Position numbers and translations under genes: made by a program | Source of the DNA: JABAAE01 sp905480545 | GTDB taxonomy: Bacteria; Planctomycetota; Planctomycetia; Pirellulales; Pirellulaceae | Length of the DNA: 64,000 nucleotides | NCBI GenBank assembly: GCA_943788025.1 | Contig: CALSOR010000002.1 | Span: 248,001-312,000 of the forward strand | Direction: 5' to 3' | Notes under the pieces: model-generated | Told to the model about the DNA's origin: nothing | Database searches by the model: none | Seen by the model: the letters and a program-made list of their open reading frames with translations, nothing else | Part shown: one piece after another, positions 1 through 10,600 of the stretch | How positions within the stretch are numbered: position 1 is the stretch's first letter | Layout of the letters: each line of letters opens with the position of its first letter

Positions 1-1
1 C

Positions 2-1468
2 CTGGATATACTCGCAGGCGGAGGTGCATTGTTTGCGTTCGATGCAAAGCAGCAAGCTGCTGGAGCGGTGTTGATTTCGGGTGACAAGAAGAAACTCTCG
101 AAAGTCTTGAAGGGATTGTTGAAGCTTGCCAATCAGCAAAACACGGAGACCGTTCAGGCTGGAGAATATCGGGACGTCAAAGCCTATTCAATTGACAAGA
201 GATTATTTATCGCCGAATTAGATGATCGCATACTGCTGTCGAGCAAAAAGGAAATGGTCAAGCAGATGGTTGACTATTGGCTTGACCAATCGGATGAGCA
301 TTTTGCATTAAACGAATCGTTTCAAAAAACGAGCGAAGCCCAGAAGGACAAAACCGTTTGGGCTTGGGCGGATTTGAAAGAAATTCGCGACTCTGGAATG
401 GCGGAAGCACTTTTCCCAAAACAGGCCGAAAACATCGGCGCGGAACTTTTGATCGGTGGCATTTTTTCTGCGTTGAACGATTCTGATTCGGTTGATGCAT
501 CCTTGAATATCACTGACGATAATGTTGAACTTTCCGTTTCAATGCCGTTTGACACAGACTCGGTTACCGAAGAACGCAAATATTTCTTTGGTTCAGAATC
601 GGAGCGACAGTCGTTTAGGCGACTTGCACTGCCGAATTCTGCTGCATCAATTCAAGCGTATCGTGACATTGGCCTGATGTGGCTGTCGAAGGAAGATCTT
701 TTTGGCGAAAACCATTTGTCGGAACTTTCACAGGCCGACAGTACGCTATCGACTTTATTCGCCGGACTTGATTTTGGTGAGGAGGTTTTGGGTGCGACCA
801 AGCCGGGATTTCAAATTGTCGCTCGAAATCAAAACTACAAAAACATCGACACACCGCAGCCCGATATCAAGATTCCGGAATTTGCGTTTGTTTTCCGTCT
901 GAAAGATACCGAAAAGGTTCCGCGTCGGTTTAAAGTCGCTTATCAAAGCCTGATTGGTTTTTTGAACATTCAACTCGCAATGCAAGGCAATCCTCAATTT
1001 GATTTGGAGTCGGAAAAAGTCGGAAACGCGAAGGTCGTCTCGGCAACGTATTTGCCAGATGATGACGACGAAAACGATGGATTGATCAATTACAATTTTT
1101 CTCCCTCCATCGCCTTGGTTGACGATTGGTTTATCATCTCCAGCACTCGAGCGTTAGCAACCGACATGGCGAAAATTGGCGAGTCGGGTGAATCAAAAGT
1201 AACGCCCGACATTAACACTTCGATTGAAGTGATGGGCAAGCAGGTTTCAGCGATCCTAAAAGCGAATGAAGAACAGCTGATTGCTCAGAACATGCTTGAA
1301 GAAGGAAACGATCGGGCTGAAGCCAAAGCTGCCATCGGCCTACTGCTGAACTTGGTCACGTTTGTTAAGGAAGTCTCATTGCAATTGAAGCGATCTGATA
1401 ACGCCTTAAGTTTGAATTTTGCAGTTGAATTGGACGCCCTGTCGAAAACTTCGAAGGTAAACAGGTAA
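2..1468 (+). CDS. Hypothetical planctomycete protein, 5' end outside the window
   Basis: The reading frame is open to the first base of the window, so this is the C-terminal part (about 488 residues) of a longer protein whose start is not visible. The first residues include a short glycine-rich segment (AGGGALFAFD). The visible part alternates charged and hydrophobic stretches in a way typical of large exported planctomycete proteins, and I see no catalytic motif or membrane segment. The stop is TAA at 1466. The DUF1800 gene follows about 100 bases later on the same strand. I do not recognise a named family with certainty; a role cannot be assigned. Confidence 0.75.
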   Translation: MDILAGGGALFAFDAKQQAAGAVLISGDKKKLSKVLKGLLKLANQQNTETVQAGEYRDVKAYSIDKRLFIAELDDRILLSSKKEMVKQMVDYWLDQSDEHFALNESFQKTSEAQKDKTVWAWADLKEIRDSGMAEALFPKQAENIGAELLIGGIFSALNDSDSVDASLNITDDNVELSVSMPFDTDSVTEERKYFFGSESERQSFRRLALPNSAASIQAYRDIGLMWLSKEDLFGENHLSELSQADSTLSTLFAGLDFGEEVLGATKPGFQIVARNQNYKNIDTPQPDIKIPEFAFVFRLKDTEKVPRRFKVAYQSLIGFLNIQLAMQGNPQFDLESEKVGNAKVVSATYLPDDDDENDGLINYNFSPSIALVDDWFIISSTRALATDMAKIGESGESKVTPDINTSIEVMGKQVSAILKANEEQLIAQNMLEEGNDRAEAKAAIGLLLNLVTFVKEVSLQLKRSDNALSLNFAVELDALSKTSKVNR

Positions 1469-1564
1469 CTATCAGACGGTTTTTAAAAGTCGTATAGCGG
1501 CAGGACGCTAGATCCTCAGTTGCGTTTGCAAACAACACCCAACATGAACCATTTCACCATCATC

Positions 1565-2899
1565 ATGAATCCTAAAAAATCTTGGGAAGCCTTTGAGCCG
1601 TCGGAAAAAACACCGTGGACCAAGAAGATGGTCGCGCACTTGTATCGGCGAGGCGGATTCGGGGGCACCTATTCAGAATTGAAAAATGCCGAGACGCAAT
1701 CACCGGGAGACGTTGTCGATTCAATGTTTGCCACCGAATCTTCAAGTTTTTTGAAAGAAATAAAAACGCTTGAGCGGCAAATCCGATCGGGCGGGAATGT
1801 GAGCAGCTTGCCGAATTTCTGGCTTTACCGAATGGCCAAGTCAAAATCGCAACTGCTCGAGAAAACAACATTGTTCTGGCATGGGCATTTCGCAACCAGT
1901 GCTGAAAAAGTCGACGACGTCGGCATGATGCTTGACCAAAACAATTTGCTTCGCGAAAACGCACTTCAAAAATTTATGCCGCTGGTTTTGGCCATTTCCA
2001 AGGACCCGGCGATGCTGACGTACCTCGATTCAAAGGAAAATCGCAAAACCCGCCCCAATGAGAACTACTCTCGTGAGTTGATGGAGCTGTTTTGCCTTGG
2101 ACTGGGCAACTACAACGAAGACGACATCAAGCAAATTGCGAGAGCGTTTACTGGCTGGGAAATCAAAAACGATAAGTTTCGCTTCAACAAGTATCAACAC
2201 GATTATGGAACCAAAGAATTCCTTGGTAGTTCTGGCGAATTTAACGGCGAGGATGCGGTTGAGATTGTTCTTAAACAAAAATCGTCCAGTGAGTTTATTG
2301 CGAAAAAACTGATCAACTATTTCGTCACCGATAGTCCTGTCGATACCTCAATCGTTCGTCCTATCGCCAACTTGCTTTCGGAAACGAATTTCGATGTTGG
2401 TGCAACAATCAAAACGATTTTGAAAAGCAATTTTTTCTACGAGTCGATTGGGAAAAAGATTCGTTCGCCCATCGAACTGGGAGTTGGATTACTTCGGACT
2501 ATCGAGGCGACTGGAAACTTTGTGCAATTGTCAACGACGCTTGGAGAACTGGGCCAGCGACCGTTTTTTCCGCCAAACGTCAAAGGATGGACTGGTGGGC
2601 GATCGTGGATCAATTCGGCAACATTACTGAGCCGTGTAAACATGGTTGGCGAGCTACTGAACGACGAGAAAACAAAGTATTCGCACGGAGGCTTGGAAGG
2701 CTTGGTCAAACACTACAATCAACAATCACCTGAACAAATGCTTCAGTTTTTCGAGGAATTATTGCTGGCCCGAAACCTGACGCAGTCAGCAAAAAAGAAA
2801 TTGTTGCAGTTGCTAACTAACAAAAAAGAATCGTCTGAAAATCGTATCCGGCAAACCGTTTACGCGATTGCCGCACTCCCGGAATTCCAACTGGCATAA
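1565..2899 (+). CDS. DUF1800 family protein
   Basis: About 444 residues of the DUF1800 family. Visible hallmarks are the N-terminal LYRRGGFG segment, FWHGHF near residue 104, RELMELF near residue 169 and FTGWEI near residue 195. The function is unknown; in many bacteria DUF1800 genes sit directly upstream of DUF1501 genes, as here, and the pair is thought to act outside the cytoplasm. The start is uncertain: an upstream TTG at 1520 and ATG at 1544 are in frame, but the ATG at 1565 gives the family-like beginning MNPKKSWEAF. No signal peptide is evident. Only three bases separate its stop from the next gene, so the two are almost certainly co-transcribed. Confidence 0.9.
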   Translation: MNPKKSWEAFEPSEKTPWTKKMVAHLYRRGGFGGTYSELKNAETQSPGDVVDSMFATESSSFLKEIKTLERQIRSGGNVSSLPNFWLYRMAKSKSQLLEKTTLFWHGHFATSAEKVDDVGMMLDQNNLLRENALQKFMPLVLAISKDPAMLTYLDSKENRKTRPNENYSRELMELFCLGLGNYNEDDIKQIARAFTGWEIKNDKFRFNKYQHDYGTKEFLGSSGEFNGEDAVEIVLKQKSSSEFIAKKLINYFVTDSPVDTSIVRPIANLLSETNFDVGATIKTILKSNFFYESIGKKIRSPIELGVGLLRTIEATGNFVQLSTTLGELGQRPFFPPNVKGWTGGRSWINSATLLSRVNMVGELLNDEKTKYSHGGLEGLVKHYNQQSPEQMLQFFEELLLARNLTQSAKKKLLQLLTNKKESSENRIRQTVYAIAALPEFQLA

Positions 2900-2902
2900 T
2901 CA

Positions 2903-4150
2903 ATGTTTAAAAACATCATTCAAAAGGGTTTTTCACGGCGACAATTTGTGAATTTGACTGCCGGTTCCGCGGCGGGAATTGGTTTTTCGCAAATGGTTCC
3001 GTCGGTATTTGCGGCGACGGGTCATGCCACATTGCCAAAATCGAACGATCGAATTCTCGTGGTCGTTCAGTTATCAGGCGGCAACGATGGGCTGAATACA
3101 GTCGTGCCCTATGCGGACGATCATTACTACAAGAATCGATTCAGTTTGGCGATTGAAAAACCGGCCGCGAGGAAGATCAATGATCAAATTGGATTCCACC
3201 CCTCGTTAAATGGGTTTTCGTCGCTATTGGAATCGAATCAACTGGCAGTCGTTCAAGGTGTCGGGTACCCCAATCCCAATCGATCCCATTTCGAATCAAT
3301 GGACCTTTGGCACACGGCACATTTGAATGAAGAACGAATACCACAAGGCTGGCTCGGTCGCTTTCTGGAGAATGGCGAAATGGCCAAATCACTGGATGTT
3401 CCCGCGATTCACTTTGGTTCCGAGAAACAGCCTCTTGCACTCGCCGCTGAAAAGTCGGCTTTCCCATCCATTCGATCAATCGAACAATTCCGCTTAAAAT
3501 TGGGGCGCAATAAAGCACTGCGAAAGTTGATCGAATCAAACGTCGCAGAAAAGCGAAAAGAGGACGATGAACTGCTTTCGTTTGTTCAAGCAACCGCGAA
3601 TTCGGCATTTAAAGCCGGCGCTCGAGTCGAAGAAGTCTTGAAAAAGAAAACGACAGCGGAAACTTATCCGAGCACGCAACTAGGTCGAAAGTTGCAAACG
3701 GTTTCGAAGATGATTTCTGCCGAAATGCCAACGGCAGTCTATTACGTCACACTTGATGGATTTGATACGCATGCCAATCAAGGCGAAGCCCATGCCGGAT
3801 TGCTATCTCAATTGGGTGATGCGGTTTCGACTTTTATGAATGACATGACCAAGCAAGGAAACGACAAGCGAGTGTTGCTGCTCTCGTTTTCAGAATTCGG
3901 TCGACGCGTCCGACAAAACGCCAGCCAAGGAACCGATCATGGAACCGCTGGTCCCGTTTTCCTTGCGGGTGGCGGCGTCAAATCAGGTCCACACGGAAAA
4001 CATCCACGACTGGATGATTTGGTTGACGGCGATTTGCAATTCCATACAGATTATCGCCAAGTCTACGCTACGATTTTGGAGAAGTGGTTCGCGACCGATA
4101 GCAAATCGATCCTTGGCGGACAATATAAAAGCTTGGATCTGTTTTCGTGA
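2903..4150 (+). CDS. DUF1501 protein, Tat-exported
   Basis: A 415-residue DUF1501 protein. The N-terminus carries a twin-arginine signal (FSRRQFVNLTAGSAAG) followed by a hydrophobic stretch ending near an AxA site, so folded export by Tat is expected. Family features include the VVVQLSGGNDGLNT segment near residue 52, a DGFDTHANQ segment, the FSEFGRRV motif and a downstream DHGTAGP segment. DUF1501 proteins resemble the alkaline phosphatase/sulfatase fold but their reaction is unknown. It is the partner of the DUF1800 gene three bases upstream. A 13 bp duplication covers the stop codon (4136-4161), possibly changing the last residues recently. Confidence 0.9.
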   Translation: MFKNIIQKGFSRRQFVNLTAGSAAGIGFSQMVPSVFAATGHATLPKSNDRILVVVQLSGGNDGLNTVVPYADDHYYKNRFSLAIEKPAARKINDQIGFHPSLNGFSSLLESNQLAVVQGVGYPNPNRSHFESMDLWHTAHLNEERIPQGWLGRFLENGEMAKSLDVPAIHFGSEKQPLALAAEKSAFPSIRSIEQFRLKLGRNKALRKLIESNVAEKRKEDDELLSFVQATANSAFKAGARVEEVLKKKTTAETYPSTQLGRKLQTVSKMISAEMPTAVYYVTLDGFDTHANQGEAHAGLLSQLGDAVSTFMNDMTKQGNDKRVLLLSFSEFGRRVRQNASQGTDHGTAGPVFLAGGGVKSGPHGKHPRLDDLVDGDLQFHTDYRQVYATILEKWFATDSKSILGGQYKSLDLFS

Positions 4151-4161
4151 TCTGTTTTCGT
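4136..4161 (+). repeat. 13 bp tandem duplication across a stop codon
   Basis: The 13-mer gatctgttttcgt occurs twice back to back. The TGA stop of the DUF1501 gene (4148-4150) lies at the junction, so the second copy is outside the coding region. It looks like a recent slippage duplication. Confidence 0.8.
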
Positions 4162-4179
4162 GAACTGCGACGGACGAAA

Positions 4180-4213
4180 AACCGGGGCGTCTTGTAATGA
4201 ACAAGCCCCGGTT
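4180..4213 (-). terminator. Rho-independent terminator for the glcE-like gene
   Basis: A strong hairpin with arms AACCGGGG and CCCCGGTT, extended by an inner CTTGT/ACAAG pairing, lies between two convergent genes. On the minus strand it is followed by a run of U (plus-strand A at 4177-4181), which fits termination of the minus-strand glcE-like gene. The hairpin could also stop transcripts from the DUF1501 gene, although that side has no U run. Confidence 0.85.
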
Positions 4214-4225
4214 GAATCGACGACT

Positions 4226-5351
4226 TTATTCAGGCACTCCGAATCGATGTTGGGGATCAAGTGCCATTTTGATTTTTCTGGCGAACGGCGTCCATGGAAA
4301 CGGTTGCATAACCGACGGCGAATTACGAATGGCTTGGGCGACAAAGCCTTGGTTTGAGAGCGAGCTTAAAAGATCAGAGGCTTGTTCTGGTTTCGCACCG
4401 AAATAAACAACTTGTCCCCCCAGTGAAACTCGAAATCGAGACGCAATTGATTCAATCGTCTCCAGCAGTTCTGGCAATTGGCGGATATGAGCCGGAACCT
4501 TGAACAACACATCGCCGTCCGGCAGCCACCCAAATCGATTGCTTTCCCGCCAAAACCCTTCTTCGGAATCGTTACCCTCAAATTTTCGCTGCTTGGCCGC
4601 AACGCCCGCCAATTCCTCGATCCGTTTTTTTGCAGTCGCCAAAGTCTGCTTGCCACCACCGATCTGGACCCATAAATTTTCTTCAAAGATGTCGAGAGCT
4701 TGGATTTCAAGCGGCGTCGAATTGATTCTTTTGATCGAATTCAAATGATCATTCAACGATCCCTCAAACGCCAGCGTCAAATAACCCTCTGATTTGGGAA
4801 ACACCTTCATCGTCAGTTCAGTCAGGATTCCAAACCGACCGCAGCCGCCAACAAAAAACTTGGACAAATCAAATCCTGCCGCGTTTTTAACCACCTTACC
4901 ACCAGAAGTAATATGACTTCCATTTCCGTCAATAAACTTAATTCCCAAAACAAAGTCGCGTGCTCCCCCGAATCGCAAACTGCACGAACCATTCAGTCCG
5001 GATGAAATTGAGCCTGCCAATGTCGCAGATTGATGTTTTTTTGTGCTCACGTCGACATTGGAGGTGTCTGGAAAAGCAGTTGAAAAGACGGGATCAAAGG
5101 GCATCCACTGACCATTGGCATCTAACGCCGCCGTAATTTCTGAAATCGGGGTTCCGGCTTTTGCCGTAAACGTAAATTCCGTGGGTTCATACTCTGTGAT
5201 TCCGGTCAAACCGCGCGGTATCGATCAGACAGCATGACTCGCTTGCGGCGATCAAGGTTTCTTTCGTGCGATTCCCGTGTGGCAGAACAAAGTCATTGGA
5301 TAGCACAGCGTCAATTGCTTGATCGACAGATAGAGGAACGAGAGCCGTCAT
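4226..5351 (-). pseudogene. glcE-like FAD-binding oxidoreductase, frameshifted
   Basis: A FAD-linked oxidase of the glycolate oxidase GlcE type, about 374 residues if one base is removed. The main frame (5209 to 4226) contains TAKAGTPISEI, SSGLNGSCSLRFGGARDFVLG and GGKVVKNAAGFDLSKFFVGG, the FAD-binding signature of this family, and ends at a typical C-terminus (ALDPQHRFGVPE). The N-terminal 48 or so residues, including LPHGNRTKETL (the conserved P-x-G-N-x-T-K loop), are in a different frame starting at ATG 5351. Deleting one A from the AAA at 5208-5210 joins them as IDTARLTGITEY. This is either a real inactivating mutation or a sequencing error. No glcD or glcF partner is adjacent; def is divergent. 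Confidence 0.85.
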
Positions 5352-5473
5352 TGGATTTTCGGTTAAACACCTGTTATGTAAAGATTCACAATATAAACTA
5401 AAAGTTGTGCGTTGTAATTCTTAACGAAACTCGCGTCCCATCAATCATTCACAATAATTCGGAGCTGGATCTC

Positions 5474-6052
5474 TTGGAGATTGTTCACTATCCGCATCCG
5501 ACACTTCGCCACAAATCAAAACCGATTCGTCGTGTCAACAAAGAGCTTAAAATGATCGTCGACGAAATGTTCGAGTTGATGTACGAGGCATCTGGCGTCG
5601 GACTTGCAGCGAACCAAGTCAATTTACCATTGCAACTGTTCATCATGAATGAAGCGGGCGAAAAAGGTGAAGGCGAAGAGCACGTTTTTATCAATCCTGT
5701 TCTCAGCAAACCAAAGGGCTCCGAAGAACGCCAGGAGGGTTGCCTTAGTTTGCCGCAAACATACGCCAACGTGATACGCCCAAAAGAAATTCATTGCCAG
5801 GCCTACAACTTGAAAGGCGAAGAATTCAATAATGTCGTCGACGGCTTGTTCGGACGGATCATTCAACATGAGACGGACCACTTGAATGGTGTCATGTTCA
5901 TCGATCGATTGAAAGATGCGACCTATGATCAAGTGAGCGGCGAAGTTGAAGAATTCGAGATCGAATTTGAGGCCCAGCGGAAAGCCGAGAAAATCCCGGA
6001 CGATGAAACGATCATGAAACGGTTGGCCGAGATCGAGTCCAAGTTCTGTTAA
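5474..6052 (+). CDS. def: Peptide deformylase
   Basis: Peptide deformylase, which removes the formyl group from the N-terminal methionine of new proteins in the cytoplasm. All three active-site motifs are present: GVGLAANQV (motif 1), EGCLSLP with the metal-binding Cys (motif 2) and QHETDHLNG with the two metal-binding His and the catalytic Glu (motif 3). The length of 192 residues is normal. No ATG exists near the expected N-terminus; a TTG at 5474 preceded by GGAG at 5461-5464 gives LEIVHYPHPTLR, where homologs begin. An upstream TTG at 5405 is in frame but less likely. The gene is divergent from the glcE-like gene and monocistronic. Confidence 0.95.
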   Translation: MEIVHYPHPTLRHKSKPIRRVNKELKMIVDEMFELMYEASGVGLAANQVNLPLQLFIMNEAGEKGEGEEHVFINPVLSKPKGSEERQEGCLSLPQTYANVIRPKEIHCQAYNLKGEEFNNVVDGLFGRIIQHETDHLNGVMFIDRLKDATYDQVSGEVEEFEIEFEAQRKAEKIPDDETIMKRLAEIESKFC

Positions 6053-6181
6053 TTGACTCGAAACTTTGTTGCATTGACATTCTTTCCACTAAGATAGACG
6101 AAACAGCAGGCCGTCATCAGCAAACCGCCACGGCTTCGCCACTTATTAACAATCAAACAGCTATTAAGTATGGAACGGCAA

Positions 6182-6880
6182 ATGAAAAGGTTAACCGTCG
6201 GAATTTTCCTGGTCTTGATTTGCTTTGAGAAATTACAAGCTCAAGATAGTCCGTTTGAAAATCTTGCATTGTCGGCGTTGTTTGACAACCGCGTCCAAGC
6301 GGAACTTGAGTTATCCGATTTGCAAAAATCGAAGATTACCAAAATCCTGAATTCCGTATTGACATGGCGAAATGACTATATCGAAGAATACCGCGGATTA
6401 GCAAAAGCCGGTTTGCCCGCCGATAAAATCGCTGAAAAGCAAAAAGAACTTCAAGAAGCGATCGAGCTGAAGAAAGGCGAATATCAAAAAGACGCGTTAG
6501 ATGTTTTACTTCCGCATCAAGTAAAACGTCTACGCCAACTCACCGTTCAGGCCATGATGCCGCAAATCGCAAAACAACAAAAAACAAAATCAGGTTTGCT
6601 AACAAAAGAGATGATGGCTTTTCTTGAAATTGATGACCAGCAAAAAAACAAAATCCTTCAGAAAACCGAACAGCTGCAAAGCGAATTACTGGAAGAGATG
6701 AAAAAGTTACAGGCCAAGTATACGGACAAACTGCTTGACGAATTGACACCAAGCCAACGAAAGAAATACACCGATGCCGTTGGTGAAAAAGTGGAGGGTT
6801 TAAATAGGCCGGCAAAACGAAGAAACAACTCGTCGCCAGAAAACTCTGGCAAAAATGCCAAACAGTCGATCGAAAAATAA
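6182..6880 (+). CDS. Secreted helical protein with Spy-like LTxxQ-type motifs
   Basis: About 232 residues starting at the second in-frame ATG (MKRLTVGIFLVLICFEKLQAQ), which gives a clean signal peptide cleaved near AQA/AQD. The mature part is almost entirely helical and charged, and contains three motifs of the type leucine, polar, polar, Q, K/R: LSDLQKSKI, LEIDDQQKNKI and LTPSQRKKY. These resemble the LTxxQ motif of periplasmic Spy/CpxP chaperone-like proteins, so a periplasmic chaperone or stress-sensing role is possible but not shown. It ends with a low-complexity N/K/S tail. It converges with the next small secreted protein. Confidence 0.75.
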   Translation: MKRLTVGIFLVLICFEKLQAQDSPFENLALSALFDNRVQAELELSDLQKSKITKILNSVLTWRNDYIEEYRGLAKAGLPADKIAEKQKELQEAIELKKGEYQKDALDVLLPHQVKRLRQLTVQAMMPQIAKQQKTKSGLLTKEMMAFLEIDDQQKNKILQKTEQLQSELLEEMKKLQAKYTDKLLDELTPSQRKKYTDAVGEKVEGLNRPAKRRNNSSPENSGKNAKQSIEK

Positions 6881-6949
6881 ACCCTTTGCTTTGTGAGCAA
6901 ATTGGCCCCTCAAATCAGTACTGAATCCAGCTTGCTGATCAGTGCTTCG

Positions 6950-7450
6950 TTATTGGCAGCAGCGACTCATCGACCACTTGCCCCAATCACGTTTTGAATT
7001 GTACGTCGCATCAAAACGATCCGCTGTGATCGTCGCTTGATAAGAAAACGTTCCCATGAGCGGCCCCAGACGTTTTGAACCACTCACGACGATCATACCT
7101 GATTCCTCGTGAACAACATCGAGAACAGCTTTATATCGAAATGGCAAAATTTTCGCGAAACTGCCGACGAAGACTGCCTGAACTTGCTTTTCATTCAACC
7201 GGCAGAATGTCGCTCGTAATTTCCCGTTGTGACCTGATTTGCAGCTAAGCCACGATCCCTTCCAGGTTCCTGACAGATCGACAGGCACAAAGGCTTCGGC
7301 TTGCTGGACAATATCTTGCCCAACCGTTTTCGATTCGGAGATGCCAATGCCAACGAAAACGGTGAGCATCGCAAATACGAAGTTGGCCAAAATACGAAAA
7401 CGGCGATTTGAAGCAATTCTCAAAAAACGGATCATCGAAGTTTTTACCAT
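6950..7450 (-). CDS. Secreted protein of unknown function
   Basis: A 166-residue protein with a basic N-terminus and a hydrophobic segment (ILANFVFAMLTVFVGIGI) that fits a signal peptide or anchor; an alternative ATG lies five codons downstream. The mature part begins DLSGTWKGSW and has alternating beta-strand-like stretches with two cysteines near the C-terminus (SRCCQ) and one pair near the middle, suggesting a small beta-barrel or lipocalin-like domain. I do not recognise a family. It is transcribed divergently from the large cytochrome-like gene at 7695, and convergently with the upstream helical protein. Confidence 0.7.
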   Translation of the reverse strand: MVKTSMIRFLRIASNRRFRILANFVFAMLTVFVGIGISESKTVGQDIVQQAEAFVPVDLSGTWKGSWLSCKSGHNGKLRATFCRLNEKQVQAVFVGSFAKILPFRYKAVLDVVHEESGMIVVSGSKRLGPLMGTFSYQATITADRFDATYNSKRDWGKWSMSRCCQ

Positions 7451-7694
7451 TGAATTTGTATTGGAATGATGAACGAAACGATCTGCAATTAAAACCGAAT
7501 GTGATTCTTTCTATTATCTTAATCAATCCAAAGCCATTTTGACCCCGATTTTTTGTTTGCCTATACTGTAGAATCATGGTGGTTGAAAAATGGTCATCGT
7601 TACGGTCCGTACAGGGGCGTTGATTTCACGATTACACCTATGATTCAATTGTGTTTCCCACCTTTCCATCTGCACCGCCGTTTTGAGACTCTGG

Positions 7695-10600
7695 ATGCGA
7701 TTCTTTAACTTACCTGTTTTGTGTTGTCTTGCGTTGGCAACAATGCCGTTTGGGTTTTCTGACGTTCTTCCGTCGAGCAAACTGACCGCCCAAGAACAAA
7801 AAGCAAAAACCAAAAAAGACGACGAAGCAAACCCAAAATTTTCCGACACTGAAATCGAGTACTTCGAAACCAAAATCCGTCCGATTTTGGCCAAGCGATG
7901 TTACGAATGCCACGGCCCTGACTTAGATGAAGTCGAAGGTGAGCTTCGATTCAGTTCGCGAGGAGCGCTTTTAAGAGGAGGTGAAACGGGACCGGCGATC
8001 ATTCCAGGAGACCCGAAAAACAGCTTATTAATCGACACGATTAATTATGGCGAAGTCTACGAGATGCCGCCCGATTCAAAAATGCCTGCCGACGAGATCG
8101 CGTTGCTAACCGAATGGGTGACAAAAAACGCTCCGTGGCCCATGGTGAATGATGCTCACCGTTCAGAAGCAAAGGGCTTCGACCTCGAAAAAAGGAAACA
8201 AGACCATTGGTGCTGGCAAGCTCCTCAAAAAACATCGATTCCAACCGTCAAAGATTCCGGATGGCCCCTCGACCCAATCGACCACTTCATTTTACAAAAG
8301 AGCGAAGCCGCTGGCTTGTCCATGGCGCCAGCAGCCGATCGTCGCACTTGGATTCGCCGCGTCTACTTTGACTTAACGGGCTTGCCACCAACACCATCGC
8401 AGGTCAAAGCATTTGAAGAGGACCGATCAGATAAGGCTTTCGAAAGAGTCGTGGACGAATTGATGGCGTCCGAACATTTTGGTGAACGTTGGGCTCGCCA
8501 TTGGATGGATCTGATACGATACGCCGAAACCTGTGGTCACGAATTTGAATACCCGATTCCGCACGCTTATCAGTACCGAGACTATTTGATTCGGGCATTC
8601 AATTCCGACGTTCCATACGACCAGATCATCAAAGAACATATTGCTGGCGATTTACTGGATAAGCCGCGACGCAATCCTCAACTAGGGTTTAACGAATCGA
8701 TTGTTGGTACAGGGTTCTGGTTCTTGGACGAAGCAACACATGCTCCCGTAGACGTTCGATTGGACGAAGCAAATCATATCGACAACCGAATCGATGTGAT
8801 GTCAAAGACTTTTCTTGGATTAACGGTCGCATGCGCTCGGTGTCACGATCACAAGTTCGATGCCATTTCCGCAAAAGATTACTATGCACTAGCTGGGTTT
8901 TTACAAAGCTCGCGAAGGCAATTGGCGATGCTCGATCCAAACGGAAAAATTGCAGAAGCTAAGGACAAAATCCAACAATTGCGTCGGGCCGCAACTGCGG
9001 AAATTCGTGAGGCCATGAAGTTGGAATTTGGGGCTGATAAAATCGCAAATTATCTGATGGCGGCAAGCAATGCAGCCCAAGCTCTTCCTGCCAAGTCCAA
9101 TGCCATGATCGAAGGCGAAGATCTGAAGGTAATAGCCAATAATGCTGGCGAGACTCGAGTTCAAGAGATGTCTGCATTCGGAAATCGTTGGAGCGGTGCG
9201 AAGCAACTTTTCTGGCTGGCAGACAAAACCGATGGCGAATTAAAACTGGAATTGAATGTTCCTGAAACCAATGAATACATCCTGAAGGCGTCCTACACGA
9301 AGGCGCCCGACTACGGCATTTTCCAAGTGGAAATAAACGGCAACAAGGTAGGAAAACCAATCGATGGGTTTCACGGTGGCGTTCTAAAACAAGATTCGAT
9401 CGAAATCGGACGGATTGAGTTAAAGAAAGGCAAGTCCGAACTGGCCTTCAAAATCAACGGTACCAATCCAAAGTCAAATCCAAAGCGATACATGATCGGG
9501 ATCGATTTCATTGAGCTGATCCCCGTAAAAGAACTTGCGAAGCCGAATTTAGCGGCCCAAACTCCAGCTACAACAGAGGACCTTGATCCAAAGCAGTTAC
9601 AAAAATGGACGGCGGCCTTGCAGGTCGCCAAAACGGACGCGGACCATCCGTTGTGGCTATGGCAGCAGGTCACCAAAAATGGGGAAGGATTTGACCTCGG
9701 CGTGATCAAGCGTCTGCAGGAATCGCTGGATCGCCAAACGGAAATTGCCAGTCACAAAACAGTCGATGGAAAACCACAACTGCCGCATCTTTTCACTGAT
9801 TTTTCTGAACCGCATTTTGGTGATTGGTTTGTGACCGGCGAAGCTTTCGGAAACCAGCCAACGCAAAAGGGGCACTGGGATTCGGAATCGAATGCTGTCT
9901 ATCCGGCTGGTATGGCGGACAGTTCCCAGTATTCGAAAAAACTGCATGGAGTTTTACGCTCGCCAACATTTGAATTACAGTCGAACGAAATTTGGTATCG
10001 AATCAAAGGAAACAACGTCAAAATCCGTTTGATCATCGACGGCTTTGTGATGGATGTTTACAACGGCCTTCTGTTCAGCGGCGCAGCGATCAATGTAAAC
10101 ACCAAGGATCAATTCCAATGGGTCCGTCAGGCAGGCGACATCCGTCGATACAAGGGACATCGAGCGCACATCGAAATCATCGATCAAGGAGGCGGGTATG
10201 CCGTCGTCGACAAAGTGATCTTTTCCGATAGTGGTCGGCCAGATCACGTCTCGCCAATCGTCGCCAGACTTTTACCGGTCTTGAAGGATGCCGCGAACAT
10301 CGATGACTTTACAAAAAAGTATGCCGCAGCGATCGGTTCCGACGAATTCCTCGCGCTACCGATGGTTACCGGCACAGATGCATTTCAGTCTTCGCTCGCA
10401 AAAACATCTGAAATGATCAAAGCGATCGAACGCGAGATCCCTAACCCGATCCTTGCTCCAGCAATGAGCGAAGGAAGTCCCGAAAACGAAAGAGTTTTCA
10501 TCCGGGGCAATCACAAGACACTAGGTCCCGTCGCCAATCGGCAACTGCTCGTTGCTCTCGTCGGTGAAGATAAAATCGAAGAAGAAGCCGGAAGCGGACG

